Positions 27,241 to 37,414 of a DNA stretch of 64,000 bases are shown here, in pieces (positions within the stretch are counted from its first letter, which is position 1; every line of letters begins with the position of its first letter). The stretch is from Clostridia bacterium (lineage in GTDB: Bacteria > Bacillota > Clostridia > Oscillospirales > CAG-272): contig JAFUQP010000037.1 in NCBI GenBank assembly GCA_017472305.1, forward strand, positions 43,410 through 107,409, in the 5' to 3' direction. The position numbers and the translations under genes are program-made. A model generated the notes under the pieces. It worked only from the letters and a program-made list of their open reading frames with translations, searched no databases and was not told where the DNA came from.

Positions 27241-28395
27241 ATGTACTGTAAAAAAGAATGTATAGCGATGCTCCTTGCAGGCGGTCAGGGCTCAAGACTA
27301 TACGACCTTACCAAACAAATCGCAAAGCCCGCCGTATCCTTCGGAGGAAAATACAAAATTATCGATTTCCCTCTCTCCAACTGTATTAACTCGGGAATTG
27401 ATACCGTGGGCGTGCTTACTCAGTATCAGCCCCTCGCCCTCAACGAATACGTTGCCAACGGCGCTCCGTGGGACCTTGACAGAATGAGAGGCGGTCTTTC
27501 GGTTCTTCCCCCGTATCAGGGCGGCAAGCATTCCGACTGGTACAAGGGAACCGCGAACGCGATTTATCAGAATATCAATTTCATCAAGAGATATAACCCC
27601 GACTACGTTCTTATACTCTCGGGCGACCATATCTACAGAATGGACTACAAGCTTATGCTCGAGCAGCATAAGAGGACGGGTGCCGTATGTACCGTTGCTA
27701 CGATTACCGTTCCTATGGAGGAGGCTTCGCGCTTCGGTATCTGCAATACCAACCCCGACGGCTCGATTTACGAGTTTGAGGAGAAGCCGAAGCAGCCGAA
27801 GAACAACCAGGCGTCGATGGGTATTTACATCTTCTCGACCAAGACTCTTATAGAGTATCTTGAGGCAGACGAGGCGGACGAGAATTCCTCTAACGACTTC
27901 GGTAAGAACATTATCCCCAACCTTCTTAACAACGGTGAGAAGCTCTACTCCTACAAGTTCGACGGCTATTGGAAGGACGTAGGAACGATTTCCTCGCTGT
28001 GGGAGGCTAATATGGACCTTATCGGTGAGGAGCCTATTCTTAACCTTGCCGAAAAGAAGCTTCGTATTTACTCAAAGAACACCGCCCGCGCTCCGCAGTA
28101 CGTCGGCGCTAAGGCGAAGATTTCAAACTCACTCATACCCGAGGGCTGCCGTATTTACGGTACTGTCAAGAACTCCATTCTCTCGGGCGGAGTTATAGTT
28201 GAGGAGGGTGCTGTCGTTTCCGACTCGGTAATTATGGACGACGTAGTTATCAAGAAGGGCGCATCGGTCTATACCGCTATTATTGACGCCGACTCGATAA
28301 TCGAGGAGGGCGCCGTTGTAGGTACAGATGGCGCAGGCAAGGACAACATCACCGTTATAGCAAGCGGCAGCGTAGTAGCCGCAAAGAAGGCGTAA
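27241..28395 (+). CDS. glgC: Glucose-1-phosphate adenylyltransferase, catalytic subunit GlgC
   Basis: 384 residues from the ATG at 27241 (AAGGAGAG upstream). The nucleotidyltransferase domain has [28 protein letters not shown] and [10 protein letters not shown], and the C-terminus is a left-handed beta-helix of hexapeptide repeats. It makes ADP-glucose from glucose-1-phosphate and ATP, the committed step of glycogen synthesis, normally under allosteric control. The adjacent glgD encodes its partner subunit, an arrangement typical of Firmicutes. Confidence 0.97.
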   Translation: MYCKKECIAMLLAGGQGSRLYDLTKQIAKPAVSFGGKYKIIDFPLSNCINSGIDTVGVLTQYQPLALNEYVANGAPWDLDRMRGGLSVLPPYQGGKHSDWYKGTANAIYQNINFIKRYNPDYVLILSGDHIYRMDYKLMLEQHKRTGAVCTVATITVPMEEASRFGICNTNPDGSIYEFEEKPKQPKNNQASMGIYIFSTKTLIEYLEADEADENSSNDFGKNIIPNLLNNGEKLYSYKFDGYWKDVGTISSLWEANMDLIGEEPILNLAEKKLRIYSKNTARAPQYVGAKAKISNSLIPEGCRIYGTVKNSILSGGVIVEEGAVVSDSVIMDDVVIKKGASVYTAIIDADSIIEEGAVVGTDGAGKDNITVIASGSVVAAKKA

Positions 28396-28408
28396 GGAGG
28401 AAGAAGAT

Positions 28409-29539
28409 ATGGCAAACAGTGCAGCAGGAATTATATTCTCAAGCTTGAATATCAATACACTCTCGAGGCTTACGGGCGACAGAACGGTTGCGGCAATACC
28501 CTTTGCCTGCCGTTACAGACTCGTTGACTTCTGCCTCTCGAATATGGTTAACGCAAATATCTCGAACATAAACATAGTTGCAAACTACAATTACCGTTCG
28601 CTTCTTGAGCATATCGGAAGCGGTAAGGACTTCGACCTTGCAAGACGTGAGAGCAGGGTAACCTTCATTTCTCCCTTCCAGTCGGGTGCCTCGGCTTCCT
28701 CGAAGATGTTCTCCACTCATATGGAGGCTCTTAAGAGTATGAGAGAGTACATCAACGACTTCAAGGAGGAGTACGTCGTTATGATGGACTCCGACAACGT
28801 TCTTAATATAGACGTGTCCGAGGTTATCAAGTCCCACGAGCTTACAGGCGCGGATATCACGATAGTTACCCGTGCTATCGACAAGAGCTACAGCGCAAAG
28901 CACCCGAGAATGATGCTCTCCTCGGTTGCCGGCAAGATTACCGAGCTTGCGCTCGACTCGGCTTATAACGAAAGATACCCCGAGCTCTCTCTCGGCATCT
29001 TCGTTATGAAGACCGTTTATCTTCGTCACCTCATCTCCGAGGCAGAAGCCTTCGGTCTTAACAGCTTAACCCAGCTTATGCTTAAGAACTGCAAGTCCTC
29101 AAACTACAGAGCATATAAGTATACAGGCTTCGTTGCCTCGGTTTCGAGCTTCCTTGACTACTACAGATACTCTATGGAGCTTGCAAAGTGTGAACAGGCA
29201 AGAGAGAGCCTTCTCTGGAAGAAGGAAGCGCCTATATTCACGAGAGTTCATAACTCCGCGCCTACCGTTTATTCCGCGAAGGCGAAGGTTGAGAGCTCTA
29301 TGATTGCCGACGACTGCGTAATCGAGGGAACGGTTATCAATTCCATTATCTCGAGAGGCGTTAGAGTTGAGGCGGGTGCTGTTGTCAAGAACTGCGTTCT
29401 CTTTGCGGGAACCAGAGTTGGCAAGAAGGCAAGCCTTAACTGCATTGTCACCGACAAGGCGGTTGACATCTCCGACGGAGTAACCCTTTCGGGTAACGAG
29501 AATATGCCCTTCTATATCCAGAAGGGACGCAAAATCTAA
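28409..29539 (+). CDS. glgD: Glucose-1-phosphate adenylyltransferase, GlgD subunit
   Basis: 376 residues. It is homologous to GlgC but lacks the catalytic GGxGxRL loop; the N-terminus instead reads SAAGIIFSSLNINTLSRLTGDR, the mark of GlgD. The YRLVDFCLSNMVNA segment and C-terminal beta-helix are retained. GlgD joins GlgC in a heterotetramer and raises its activity. It lies 13 bases after glgC with GGAGGAAGA as a binding site. Confidence 0.95.
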   Translation: MANSAAGIIFSSLNINTLSRLTGDRTVAAIPFACRYRLVDFCLSNMVNANISNINIVANYNYRSLLEHIGSGKDFDLARRESRVTFISPFQSGASASSKMFSTHMEALKSMREYINDFKEEYVVMMDSDNVLNIDVSEVIKSHELTGADITIVTRAIDKSYSAKHPRMMLSSVAGKITELALDSAYNERYPELSLGIFVMKTVYLRHLISEAEAFGLNSLTQLMLKNCKSSNYRAYKYTGFVASVSSFLDYYRYSMELAKCEQARESLLWKKEAPIFTRVHNSAPTVYSAKAKVESSMIADDCVIEGTVINSIISRGVRVEAGAVVKNCVLFAGTRVGKKASLNCIVTDKAVDISDGVTLSGNENMPFYIQKGRKI

Positions 29540-29556
29540 AATTACAAGGAAATTAT

Positions 29557-30981
29557 ATGAAAATTTTATACGTAACAAGCGAGGCTAATCCCTTTGCCGC
29601 AAGCGGCGGACTTGGCGACGTTATGGGCGCGCTTCCGATTACCGTAGCAAAGGAAGAGGGAATTGTGGCAGAGGTTATTATGCCTCTTTACGACACTATG
29701 AAGAAGGAGCACCGCGACTCGCTTACCTGGGTGTGCGACCTTTCCTTCAAGCTTTCGTGGCGACAGACGGGAGCAACCGTTTACAAGACCGAAAGACTTG
29801 GAGTTACCTACTATTTCGTAGAGAACCACTACTATTTCGAGCGCGGAAGGCTTTACGGCGAGTTTGACGACGGAGAGAGATTTGCATTCTTCTCGCGCGC
29901 TGTTATTGAGTTTATACTCTCCTACGGCGAGGTTCCCGACGTTCTTCACGCAAATGACTGGCAGACGGCTCTGACGGTTATCTATCTTAAGACCGAGTAC
30001 AAAAATATTGAGCGCTTCAACGGAATAAAGACTGTATTTACAATTCATAATATCGAGTATCAGGGTAAATACGACCCCTATATTCTCGGCGACGTCTTCG
30101 GTCTTGACTTCAAGCACCGTGATATTGTTGAGTACGACGGCTGTATCAACCTTCTTAAGGGCGCTATCGTCACCTGCGACCACCTTACCACCGTCAGCCC
30201 AAATTACGCAAACGAGCTGACGCACGATTTCTTCGCCTTCGGTCTTTCGAAGGTTATCCTTGAGGCAAAGCCGAAGATGTCGGGAATTATCAACGGAATT
30301 GACTACGGTTATTTCTCGCCCGAGGAAGGCGGAGATATCTACGAGAGCTACAGAAAGAACAATTACAAGTCGGGTAAGGCAAAGAATAAGGCTGCTCTTC
30401 AGGCGGAGCTTTCGCTTCCCGTGAAGAAGAACGTGCCTCTTGTTGTAATGATTACAAGACTTACGGCAGGCAAGGGCATTGACCTTGTGCTTCATATACT
30501 CGAGGAGCTGCTCGCCGAGAACGTGCAGGTTGTAATTCTCGGTACGGGCGACAAGGAGTATGAGGATAAGCTTTCCGAGATTGCAAAAAGGCACGAAAAT
30601 CTTCGCGCTCTCATCAAGTTCGACAGAGTTCTCTCAAAGAAGATGTACGCAGCAGCGGATATATTCCTTATGCCCTCGAAGAGCGAGCCCTGCGGTCTTG
30701 CTCAGATGATTGCCTGCTCCTACGGAACTGTGCCTGTAGTTCGCTCGGTTGGCGGACTCTTTGACAGCATACGCACAGTCGGCGAGGAGGGTGCTAACGG
30801 CTTCCGCTTCGACAACTATAATGCCCACGAGATGCTCTTTACGATTAAGGCGGCTCTCGCACTGTATCAAAACAAGGAAGAGTGGGGCAAGCTTACGAAG
30901 GCAGCAAAGAATTCCTCCTTCACCTGGGAGAAGTCAGCAAAGAACTATATCGAGATATACAAAAAGGGAAACAGCAAATGA
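29557..30981 (+). CDS. glgA: Glycogen synthase GlgA (ADP-glucose type)
   Basis: 474 residues of the GT5 family. The N-terminal KILYVTSEANPFAASGGLGDVMGALP loop (ADP-glucose binding), HANDWQTAL, VFTIHNIEYQGKY and the C-terminal MPSKSEPCGLAQMIACSYGTVPVVR motif are intact. It elongates glycogen from ADP-glucose. The stop overlaps the glgP start by 4 bases. Confidence 0.97.
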   Translation: MKILYVTSEANPFAASGGLGDVMGALPITVAKEEGIVAEVIMPLYDTMKKEHRDSLTWVCDLSFKLSWRQTGATVYKTERLGVTYYFVENHYYFERGRLYGEFDDGERFAFFSRAVIEFILSYGEVPDVLHANDWQTALTVIYLKTEYKNIERFNGIKTVFTIHNIEYQGKYDPYILGDVFGLDFKHRDIVEYDGCINLLKGAIVTCDHLTTVSPNYANELTHDFFAFGLSKVILEAKPKMSGIINGIDYGYFSPEEGGDIYESYRKNNYKSGKAKNKAALQAELSLPVKKNVPLVVMITRLTAGKGIDLVLHILEELLAENVQVVILGTGDKEYEDKLSEIAKRHENLRALIKFDRVLSKKMYAAADIFLMPSKSEPCGLAQMIACSYGTVPVVRSVGGLFDSIRTVGEEGANGFRFDNYNAHEMLFTIKAALALYQNKEEWGKLTKAAKNSSFTWEKSAKNYIEIYKKGNSK

Positions 30982-33455
30982 TAAACAAAGCAAGTGCAAA
31001 TCCGATAACCGGAAAAAAAGACAAGATTACCAAGGCTGAGCTCAAGGAGAGAATTGAGGCTAAGCTTGTGACGAGGGGAATATTTGACCCTAAGAACGCA
31101 AGCGAGGAGCAGCTTTATCAGGCGACGGTTTACGCCGTCAAGGACATAATGCTCGAATACAGAGAGGACTTCAAGAGAAGAATCAAGGCTGTAGACGGCA
31201 AGAAGGTGTGCTACCTTTGTATGGAATTCCTTGTCGGCAGGGCATTGAAGAACGACACTATGAACCTCGGCATTTACGACGAGCTTTGCGAGGTGCTTTC
31301 GGATTTCGGTTCGTCCTTTGAGAAGGTTTATGCCTGCGAGGTTGACCCGGGTCTTGGAAACGGAGGTCTTGGCAGACTTGCCGCCTGCTTTATGGACTCG
31401 CTTACAGCAAAGGATTATGCCGCCAACGGCTACTCGCTCCTCTACGAGAACGGTCTTTTCAAGCAGAGAATTGTAGACGGCGAGCAGGTTGAGCTTTCCG
31501 ACGAGTGGCTCACAAGCGGCGGCGCGTGGCTCGTTCCGAGAAGCGAGAGAACCTTTACAATTCGCTTCGGCGGTAAGATTAAGGAGAGCTGGAAGGACGG
31601 CAAGCTCTGTATTGAAAACTACGAGTACGATGAGGTTAAGGCTGTTCCTTACGACCTTCTTATCCCCGGCACCGAAACCAACGCGGTCAATACCATAAGA
31701 CTTTGGCGCGCGCGTCAGTCGGTCAGCTGCGTAGGTAACTATACCACCCAGGACAGCTACTTCAAGAAGCTCTCCGAAACGGGTAACGCAGAGGTCATTA
31801 CAAAGCAGCTTTATCCGCCGGATAACTACGACGAGGGCAAGCTTTTAAGACTTACCCAGCAGTATTTCCTCGTTTCTGCGTCGCTTCAGTCGATTTTTGC
31901 CGATTATCTTGCCGAGCACGGCTCGCTTCGAGGCTTTGAGGACAAGATTTCCATTCACATCAACGATACCCACCCCGCACTCTGTATTCCTGAGCTTATG
32001 AGAATACTTATGGACGTTTACTCCTACAGCTGGGAGGACGCGTGGGCTATCGTCGTTAAGGTTGTTTCCTATACCAACCATACGGTTCTTCCCGAGGCTC
32101 TTGAGTGCTGGAGAGTTGACCTGTTCAGCATGAAGCTTCCGAGAATTTATATGATTGTAACCGAGATTAACCGCCGCTTTACGGCTGACCTCTGGAATCT
32201 CTATCCCGGTGACTGGGACAGAATTTCGAGAATGGCTATCGTCGCTTACAATCAGGTGAGAATGGCAAACCTCTCGGTTGTCGGCTCGCACACGGTTAAC
32301 GGAGTTTCCGCACTTCACAGTGATATTCTTAAGAAAACCATATTCCACGACTTCTACAAAATGACACCCTGGAAGTTTACTAACGTAACCAACGGTGTCG
32401 TACACAGAAGATGGCTTAACTATTCAAACCCCCGTCTTGCTTCGCTTCTTGACGAGCTTATCGGCTCGGATTTCAGGGAGAATGGACTAGAGCTTTCGAA
32501 GCTCCTTGAGTACAAGGACGACAAGGCGGTGCTTGAAAAAATAGCCGATATCAAGCACAAGAACAAGGAGAATTTCGCCTACTACGCATACTCGAGAACA
32601 GGAAAGAGAATTGACACAAGCTCAGTCTTTGACGTGCAGATAAAGAGAATGCACGAGTATAAAAGACAGCTTCTTAACGTTCTTAAGATTATGTCGCTCT
32701 ACAATGAAATTCTCGAGAACCCGAACGCTGATATTCAGCCCGAAACCTTCATCTTCGGCTGCAAGGCGGCACCCGGCTACGTTATGGCGAAGAAGCTTAT
32801 CAAGCTTATCTGGTTCCTTGCCGAGGAGCTTGAGTGCAACCCCAAGACGCGCGACGTCCTGAAGATTGTATTTATGGAAGAATACAACGTATCCGTTGCG
32901 GAAAATCTTATACCTTCGGCAGATATTTCAGAGCAGATTTCTCTCGCAGGTAAAGAAGCGAGCGGAACGGGCTGTATGAAGCTTATGATGAACGGTGCGA
33001 TTACCCTCGGTACGCTTGACGGCGCGAACGTTGAAATTGCCGAGGCGTGCGGCAAGGATAACATCTATATCTTCGGTCTTAACACCGGTGAGGTTGACGA
33101 GCTTTGGCGCAACGGTTATTCCTCGCGTGCCTTCTATCAGTCTTCGGAAAGACTTCGCAGAGTTATCGACCGCTTCTATTCTCCTATCGGCGGTCAGGAC
33201 TTCTCGCATATTGCAGACTATCTTATCAACTCGGGCTACGGTGTAGCTGACCCGTTTATGTGTCTTGCAGACTTTGATTCCTACTTCAACGCGCACGCTA
33301 TCGCAATGAAGGATTATAAGGACAGGGAAAAGTGGTCGAGAATGTCGCTTATCAATACTGCGACGAGCGGAATTTTCGCCTCGGACAACAGTATTACAAA
33401 TTACGCGAATAACATCTGGCACGCAAGCCCCATAAACAAAATCAAGCCTGTTTAA
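30978..33455 (+). CDS. glgP: Glycogen/starch phosphorylase GlgP
   Basis: 825 residues from the ATG at 30978, overlapping the glgA stop (ATGA). GT35 family: EVDPGLGNGGLGRLAACFMDS, IHINDTHPALCIPELMR, RMHEYKRQLLN and the pyridoxal-phosphate lysine region EASGTGCMKLMMNGAITLGTLDG (most relatives have GTGNMK; here Asn is Cys). It releases glucose-1-phosphate from glycogen with phosphate. Making synthesis and degradation enzymes in one transcript suggests control at the protein level. Confidence 0.96.
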   Translation: MINKASANPITGKKDKITKAELKERIEAKLVTRGIFDPKNASEEQLYQATVYAVKDIMLEYREDFKRRIKAVDGKKVCYLCMEFLVGRALKNDTMNLGIYDELCEVLSDFGSSFEKVYACEVDPGLGNGGLGRLAACFMDSLTAKDYAANGYSLLYENGLFKQRIVDGEQVELSDEWLTSGGAWLVPRSERTFTIRFGGKIKESWKDGKLCIENYEYDEVKAVPYDLLIPGTETNAVNTIRLWRARQSVSCVGNYTTQDSYFKKLSETGNAEVITKQLYPPDNYDEGKLLRLTQQYFLVSASLQSIFADYLAEHGSLRGFEDKISIHINDTHPALCIPELMRILMDVYSYSWEDAWAIVVKVVSYTNHTVLPEALECWRVDLFSMKLPRIYMIVTEINRRFTADLWNLYPGDWDRISRMAIVAYNQVRMANLSVVGSHTVNGVSALHSDILKKTIFHDFYKMTPWKFTNVTNGVVHRRWLNYSNPRLASLLDELIGSDFRENGLELSKLLEYKDDKAVLEKIADIKHKNKENFAYYAYSRTGKRIDTSSVFDVQIKRMHEYKRQLLNVLKIMSLYNEILENPNADIQPETFIFGCKAAPGYVMAKKLIKLIWFLAEELECNPKTRDVLKIVFMEEYNVSVAENLIPSADISEQISLAGKEASGTGCMKLMMNGAITLGTLDGANVEIAEACGKDNIYIFGLNTGEVDELWRNGYSSRAFYQSSERLRRVIDRFYSPIGGQDFSHIADYLINSGYGVADPFMCLADFDSYFNAHAIAMKDYKDREKWSRMSLINTATSGIFASDNSITNYANNIWHASPINKIKPV

Positions 33456-33588
33456 TATTTTTCGGGCTTTGGCTTGTTATTAAAAATCAGCATTACTTTA
33501 CGCGCGAAACTTCAAGCCTTAATTTAAGTCTACGCCTTAAATTCGGGTAAGAGGTGTCGCGCGTCAAAAGTTAATTTCGGAGGCTGAC

Positions 33589-35517
33589 TTGAAGAGTAGT
33601 TTAAGACTCGGTGCGTGTGATTTCCGGGCGGAATATTCATACTGCCACGAAAAAAAGAAGAATAAGCGCACAGCATTTCCTCTTGACGGCTTGGGTGCGC
33701 TTGAAATAAAGCTTCCGCGCTCGGCGGGCGTGTGCGAGATGTCACTCGAGATTTACTGCGAGTCGCTCTCAGAGAGGCTCTTCCTTGCTTCCTCGCTTTA
33801 TAGGCGCGAGGCGGGAGCCTTTGAGATTTACAGATTTTCACTGCCTATATCTACACTCGGCGTGGGACTGTACTTTGTAAGGCTTCGGGCAAAAGCCTTC
33901 GGCGAGGATTTCTATTCCCACCGCGCGGGTGATGGGCTTTACTTCGACCGAAACAGAGAGCCTTCGTCCTGCCTTCAGCTGACGGTATACGATTATAAGA
34001 GCGAGCGGGCAGAGGAAATACTTGGCGGAGTGATTTATCACGTCTTTTGCGACAGGTTTGCAAGAGGCGGCAAAACCGAGCTTCCCGAGGGAAGAAAGCT
34101 TATTTCGGGTGAATGGTCTGAAATTGCCGAGTACCCCGAATACAGAGGCGCTCCCTTGAAGAATAACACCTTCTGGGGCGGAACGCTCTACGGAGTAGCC
34201 GACAGACTTGATTACATTGCCTCGCTCGGCGCGACGGCAATTTACCTCTCCCCGATATTCACCTCTGCATCTAACCACAGATACGATACAGCGGATTATA
34301 TGTCGGTTGACCCGCTGCTTGGCGGTGATGCGGCTCTTTCTCATCTTATATTTGAAGCAGAGAAGAGAAATGTCAAAATCATTCTTGACGGCGTTTTCAA
34401 CCATACGGGCGCCGACAGTATCTACTTTAACCGCTACTCGCACTATGACACGCTTGGAGCGTATCAGTCAAAACAGTCAAGGTATTACCCGTGGTTTGAC
34501 TTCCAAAGCCACCCGAACAAATATACCTCTTGGTGGGGGATTGAAATTCTGCCCAGAATTAACCCCGATAAACCCGAATGCGGAGATTATTTTGTCGGCG
34601 TGGGCGGAGTGATTGCAAAGTATTCTCAGATGGGTGTCTACGGCTTCCGTCTTGACGTTGCCGACGAGCTTTCCGACGCCTTTATAGAGAAAATCAAGGC
34701 AAGGCTTAACCTTCGCGGTGAGAACGTTCTCTACGGCGAGGTGTGGGAGGACGCGTCAAACAAAATTTCCTACAATAAAAGAAAAAAGTACTATCTTGGC
34801 ACAGAGCTTGACGGAGTAATGAATTATCCGCTTCGCGAGGGACTTATTGATTACGTTCTACATAGGTCGACAGATAAGCTTCGCTACGCGCTCACAGACG
34901 TCACCGACAACACGCCCGACAGGGTAATGCACACCCAGATGAACCTGCTTGGAACGCACGATACAGAGAGAATTCTCACCGTGCTTTCGGGCGAGGACGT
35001 CTCGGGGCTAACCAATGCACATCTTGCAAAAAAGCGGCTCTCTCCCGAGATGCGCGCCCTTGCCAAAAGAAGACTTACGGCGGCTGTGACGGTGCTAATG
35101 ACCTTACCGGGAATTCCCTCTGTATTCTATGGCGACGAGGTCGGTCTTGAAGGCTACCACGACCCATTCAACAGAATGCCGTACCCTTACGGACGTGAGG
35201 ACGGAGAACTTCTTTCGCATTACAGAAGGCTCGGTGCGCTCCGCCGCCAAAACAGTGTATATCGCGACGGAGAATTTCTCCTGAACGAGCTAAACGACAG
35301 CTATCTCGTCTTTACAAGAAGCGAGGGCAATAAAAAATATATAACGGTATTAAACAATTCGGATAATCCGATTGAGGTGTCGGCAAACAAGAGAACACGG
35401 GCGCTTCTTTCGGGTGAGTATTCGAGGACGCATAGCTTAAATCCCACCGAGGCAGAGGTTTTCCTTACGCACGGGGGCGGTGAGCTTGAAATTAAATTCA
35501 GAGGCAAAAATCAATGA
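33589..35517 (+). CDS. GH13 alpha-amylase / neopullulanase-like enzyme
   Basis: 642 residues from a TTG start, chosen because GGAGG lies 7 bases before it. After an N-terminal beta domain (~1-140) comes a GH13 barrel with the four conserved regions: ILDGVFNHTG, GFRLDVADE (nucleophile Asp), VLYGEVWED (acid/base Glu) and NLLGTHDTER (third carboxylate). The layout resembles intracellular maltogenic amylase/neopullulanase or cyclomaltodextrinase. No signal peptide is present, so it acts inside the cell, most likely trimming glycogen or maltodextrins together with GlgP. The stop overlaps the next start by 4 bases. Confidence 0.9.
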   Translation: MKSSLRLGACDFRAEYSYCHEKKKNKRTAFPLDGLGALEIKLPRSAGVCEMSLEIYCESLSERLFLASSLYRREAGAFEIYRFSLPISTLGVGLYFVRLRAKAFGEDFYSHRAGDGLYFDRNREPSSCLQLTVYDYKSERAEEILGGVIYHVFCDRFARGGKTELPEGRKLISGEWSEIAEYPEYRGAPLKNNTFWGGTLYGVADRLDYIASLGATAIYLSPIFTSASNHRYDTADYMSVDPLLGGDAALSHLIFEAEKRNVKIILDGVFNHTGADSIYFNRYSHYDTLGAYQSKQSRYYPWFDFQSHPNKYTSWWGIEILPRINPDKPECGDYFVGVGGVIAKYSQMGVYGFRLDVADELSDAFIEKIKARLNLRGENVLYGEVWEDASNKISYNKRKKYYLGTELDGVMNYPLREGLIDYVLHRSTDKLRYALTDVTDNTPDRVMHTQMNLLGTHDTERILTVLSGEDVSGLTNAHLAKKRLSPEMRALAKRRLTAAVTVLMTLPGIPSVFYGDEVGLEGYHDPFNRMPYPYGREDGELLSHYRRLGALRRQNSVYRDGEFLLNELNDSYLVFTRSEGNKKYITVLNNSDNPIEVSANKRTRALLSGEYSRTHSLNPTEAEVFLTHGGGELEIKFRGKNQ

Positions 35518-36029
35518 CAGTAACACTTATCGGCATGCCCGGTGTCGGAAAATCCTGCATGGGCAAGGTTCTCGCAAGGAGAATGAAGCTGAAGCTTATC
35601 GACGGCGACAAGCTTATAGAACAGAATACGGGTAGGGAGCTTCACGAGATTATCTCAAACGACGGACTTGACGCCTTCAAGAAAATCGAGGAGGATACGC
35701 TTCTTTCAATCTCGGGCGACGGGCTCGTTATCTCGCCCGGCGGCAGCGCCGTCTATTACGAGGCGGCAATGGAGCATTTCAAGTCGCTTGGCCCCGTCGT
35801 CTACCTTTACGCTTCGCCCGAGGTGCTGACCGAAAGGCTTGGCGACTTCTCAAAGCGCGGAATAGTCCTCGCAGACGGAATGACTCTAAAAGACCTTTAC
35901 CTTGAGCGCGCACCTCTATACGAGAAATATGCCGATATTATAATCGACTGCAACGGCGAGGATTACCAAAAGTATCAGAACCGCCTTGTAACCTCACTCT
36001 TTGCCTACAAAAAATATAAGGCAAGATGA
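35514..36029 (+). CDS. Shikimate-kinase-like P-loop kinase in the glycogen operon
   Basis: 171 residues, normal shikimate kinase length. It has Walker A GMPGVGKS (8-15), the LIDGD motif, a KRGIVL lid and the ERAPLYEKYAD adenine-loop region. Two shikimate-binding features differ from AroK: the usual EFRxxE arginine is lysine (AFKKIEED) and the GGG loop is PGGS. It could still phosphorylate shikimate, or act on another small hydroxylated substrate. It is translationally coupled to the amylase (4-base overlap) and ends the glycogen operon; no aromatic biosynthesis gene is near. Confidence 0.75.
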   Translation: MTVTLIGMPGVGKSCMGKVLARRMKLKLIDGDKLIEQNTGRELHEIISNDGLDAFKKIEEDTLLSISGDGLVISPGGSAVYYEAAMEHFKSLGPVVYLYASPEVLTERLGDFSKRGIVLADGMTLKDLYLERAPLYEKYADIIIDCNGEDYQKYQNRLVTSLFAYKKYKAR

Positions 36030-36057
36030 CCTAAAAAGAGAAAATACCAAGAAAACA

Positions 36058-36094
36058 AATCGACAGAAGCAGGATAAGCCTCTGTCGATTTTTA
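36058..36094 (+). terminator. Terminator of the glycogen operon
   Basis: A 13-bp stem (AATCGACAGAAGC / GCCTCTGTCGATT, one mismatch) with a 7-base loop and a T-run, 29 bases after the last stop. Confidence 0.9.
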
Positions 36095-36244
36095 TATAAA
36101 CAAATCTTTAATGATACATAAAAATATTTTTCAAGAATATATAATTATAATTTCACTAAAAAGGTTTGATTTTTTGGTGCGGTGGCGAAGAAATCAAAAG
36201 GCGCAGGGTTGCGTTGTGCGAGGGGGCGCACTACTACAAAGCGA

Positions 36245-36319
36245 GCGATTTTGAAATATCCTTATCAAGCAAGCGATTTTGAAATTTCCTTATCAAGTAA
36301 GCGATTTTGAAATATCCTT
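36245..36319. repeat. 28-bp tandem repeat spanning the desulfurase stop codon
   Basis: Units start at 36245, 36273 and 36301 (partial), core GCGATTTTGAAATATCCTTA. The third unit is the coding 3' end of the cysteine desulfurase gene, so its last codons and stop have been duplicated downstream. Confidence 0.85.
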
Positions 36320-37414
36320 AATCGCCATATACGCTCGGTCAAGCTCCTTTTCGGTGTTGAGTGCCGAAAGCGATAGCCTTACCGTCCCGCCCTCAAGAGT
36401 CCCGAGAACAGAGTGTGCCGAAGGAGCGCAGTGAAGTCCCGCCCTCGTGCAGATACCGTGGCGGTCAAGCTCCTCTGAGAGTTCGTGCGAGGGAACACCC
36501 GAAAGATTAAAGGACAGTATACCGCCGCCAAAGGGGTAAACAGTCGTCCCCTTGACAGAGCTAAGCCTGTCGTATAGCTTTTCCGTCAAGAAATCAATCC
36601 GAGCTGATATGGCGTCTATTCCAACGCTTTCGATAAAGGAGAGCCCCTCGAGAAGTGAGATAATTGAAGGCACACCCGGCGTTCCCGCCTCGTAGCCGTC
36701 GGGGAGAAAGCTTGGCATATTTTTGTTTCTTGACTCGGTGCCGCTTCCGCCCTCAATTACCGTTTTCCCTCGCTTTTGACAAGAAAAGTAGACAAAACCC
36801 GAGCCTTGAATACCAAAAAGCGACTTATGCGACGGCGCACATATTGCATAGCAGGGGGATTTTTTCAGGTCGATTTTTCTGTGTCCGAGAGCCTGCGAGC
36901 CGTCGAGGATAAGGTATAGCCCGTGCTTATTTGCCACCCTCGATAGAATACTCTCGTCAACGCTTCTTCCGAACACGTTCGAGTGGAGCGTGCTGACAAT
37001 CGCCCTCGTGTCCTTCGTTATCAAGCCCTCAAGCCCTTCCTCTGTGAGCGAGCCGCTATCAAACTTGACTACCTTCACGCCATACCTCTTTCCAAGCTCC
37101 GCAAGCGGTCTTACTACAGCGTTATGCTCGATATCCGAGGTTATGACCTCACACGGCGAGTCTATGACGCTCTTGATTGCAATATTAAGAGCGTAGGTTG
37201 CGTTGTAGCTAAAGACCACCCCCTCGGGAGAGTCAACCGAGAGAAGGCGGCAAACCGCCTCTCTTGCCTCGTATATTTTTTCCTCGGCACTTCTTGCAAG
37301 CGCGTGAGTGCTTCTTGAGGGGTTGCCAAGCCCCTCTCTTATTGCCTCGCTTACGGCAAAGTAAACTCTTTCGGGCTTCGGGTGGGTTGTTGCGGCGTTA
37401 TCAAGATAAATCAC
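36293..37414 (-). CDS. Cysteine desulfurase family protein (class V aminotransferase)
   Basis: 373 residues. The N-terminal IYLDNAATTHPKPE, the H97 region SDIEHNAVVRPL, the pyridoxal-phosphate lysine K197 (SHKSLFG) and the catalytic cysteine C329 (RAGLHCAPSAH) place it in the family of desulfurase-like proteins exemplified by Enterococcus EF2568. These remove sulfur, or selenium, from cysteine or selenocysteine. The gene overlaps the preceding DUF3343 gene by 4 bases, a pairing reported in selenium-related clusters, which suggests the two act together. The 3' end lies in a tandem repeat. Confidence 0.9.
   Translation of the reverse strand: MIYLDNAATTHPKPERVYFAVSEAIREGLGNPSRSTHALARSAEEKIYEAREAVCRLLSVDSPEGVVFSYNATYALNIAIKSVIDSPCEVITSDIEHNAVVRPLAELGKRYGVKVVKFDSGSLTEEGLEGLITKDTRAIVSTLHSNVFGRSVDESILSRVANKHGLYLILDGSQALGHRKIDLKKSPCYAICAPSHKSLFGIQGSGFVYFSCQKRGKTVIEGGSGTESRNKNMPSFLPDGYEAGTPGVPSIISLLEGLSFIESVGIDAISARIDFLTEKLYDRLSSVKGTTVYPFGGGILSFNLSGVPSHELSEELDRHGICTRAGLHCAPSAHSVLGTLEGGTVRLSLSALNTEKELDRAYMAIKDISKSLT

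Noticed and set aside
29566-30594. 342-residue minus-strand frame inside glgA
   Set aside because: Fully covered by glgA, which has all family motifs; the reverse frame has no recognisable domain.
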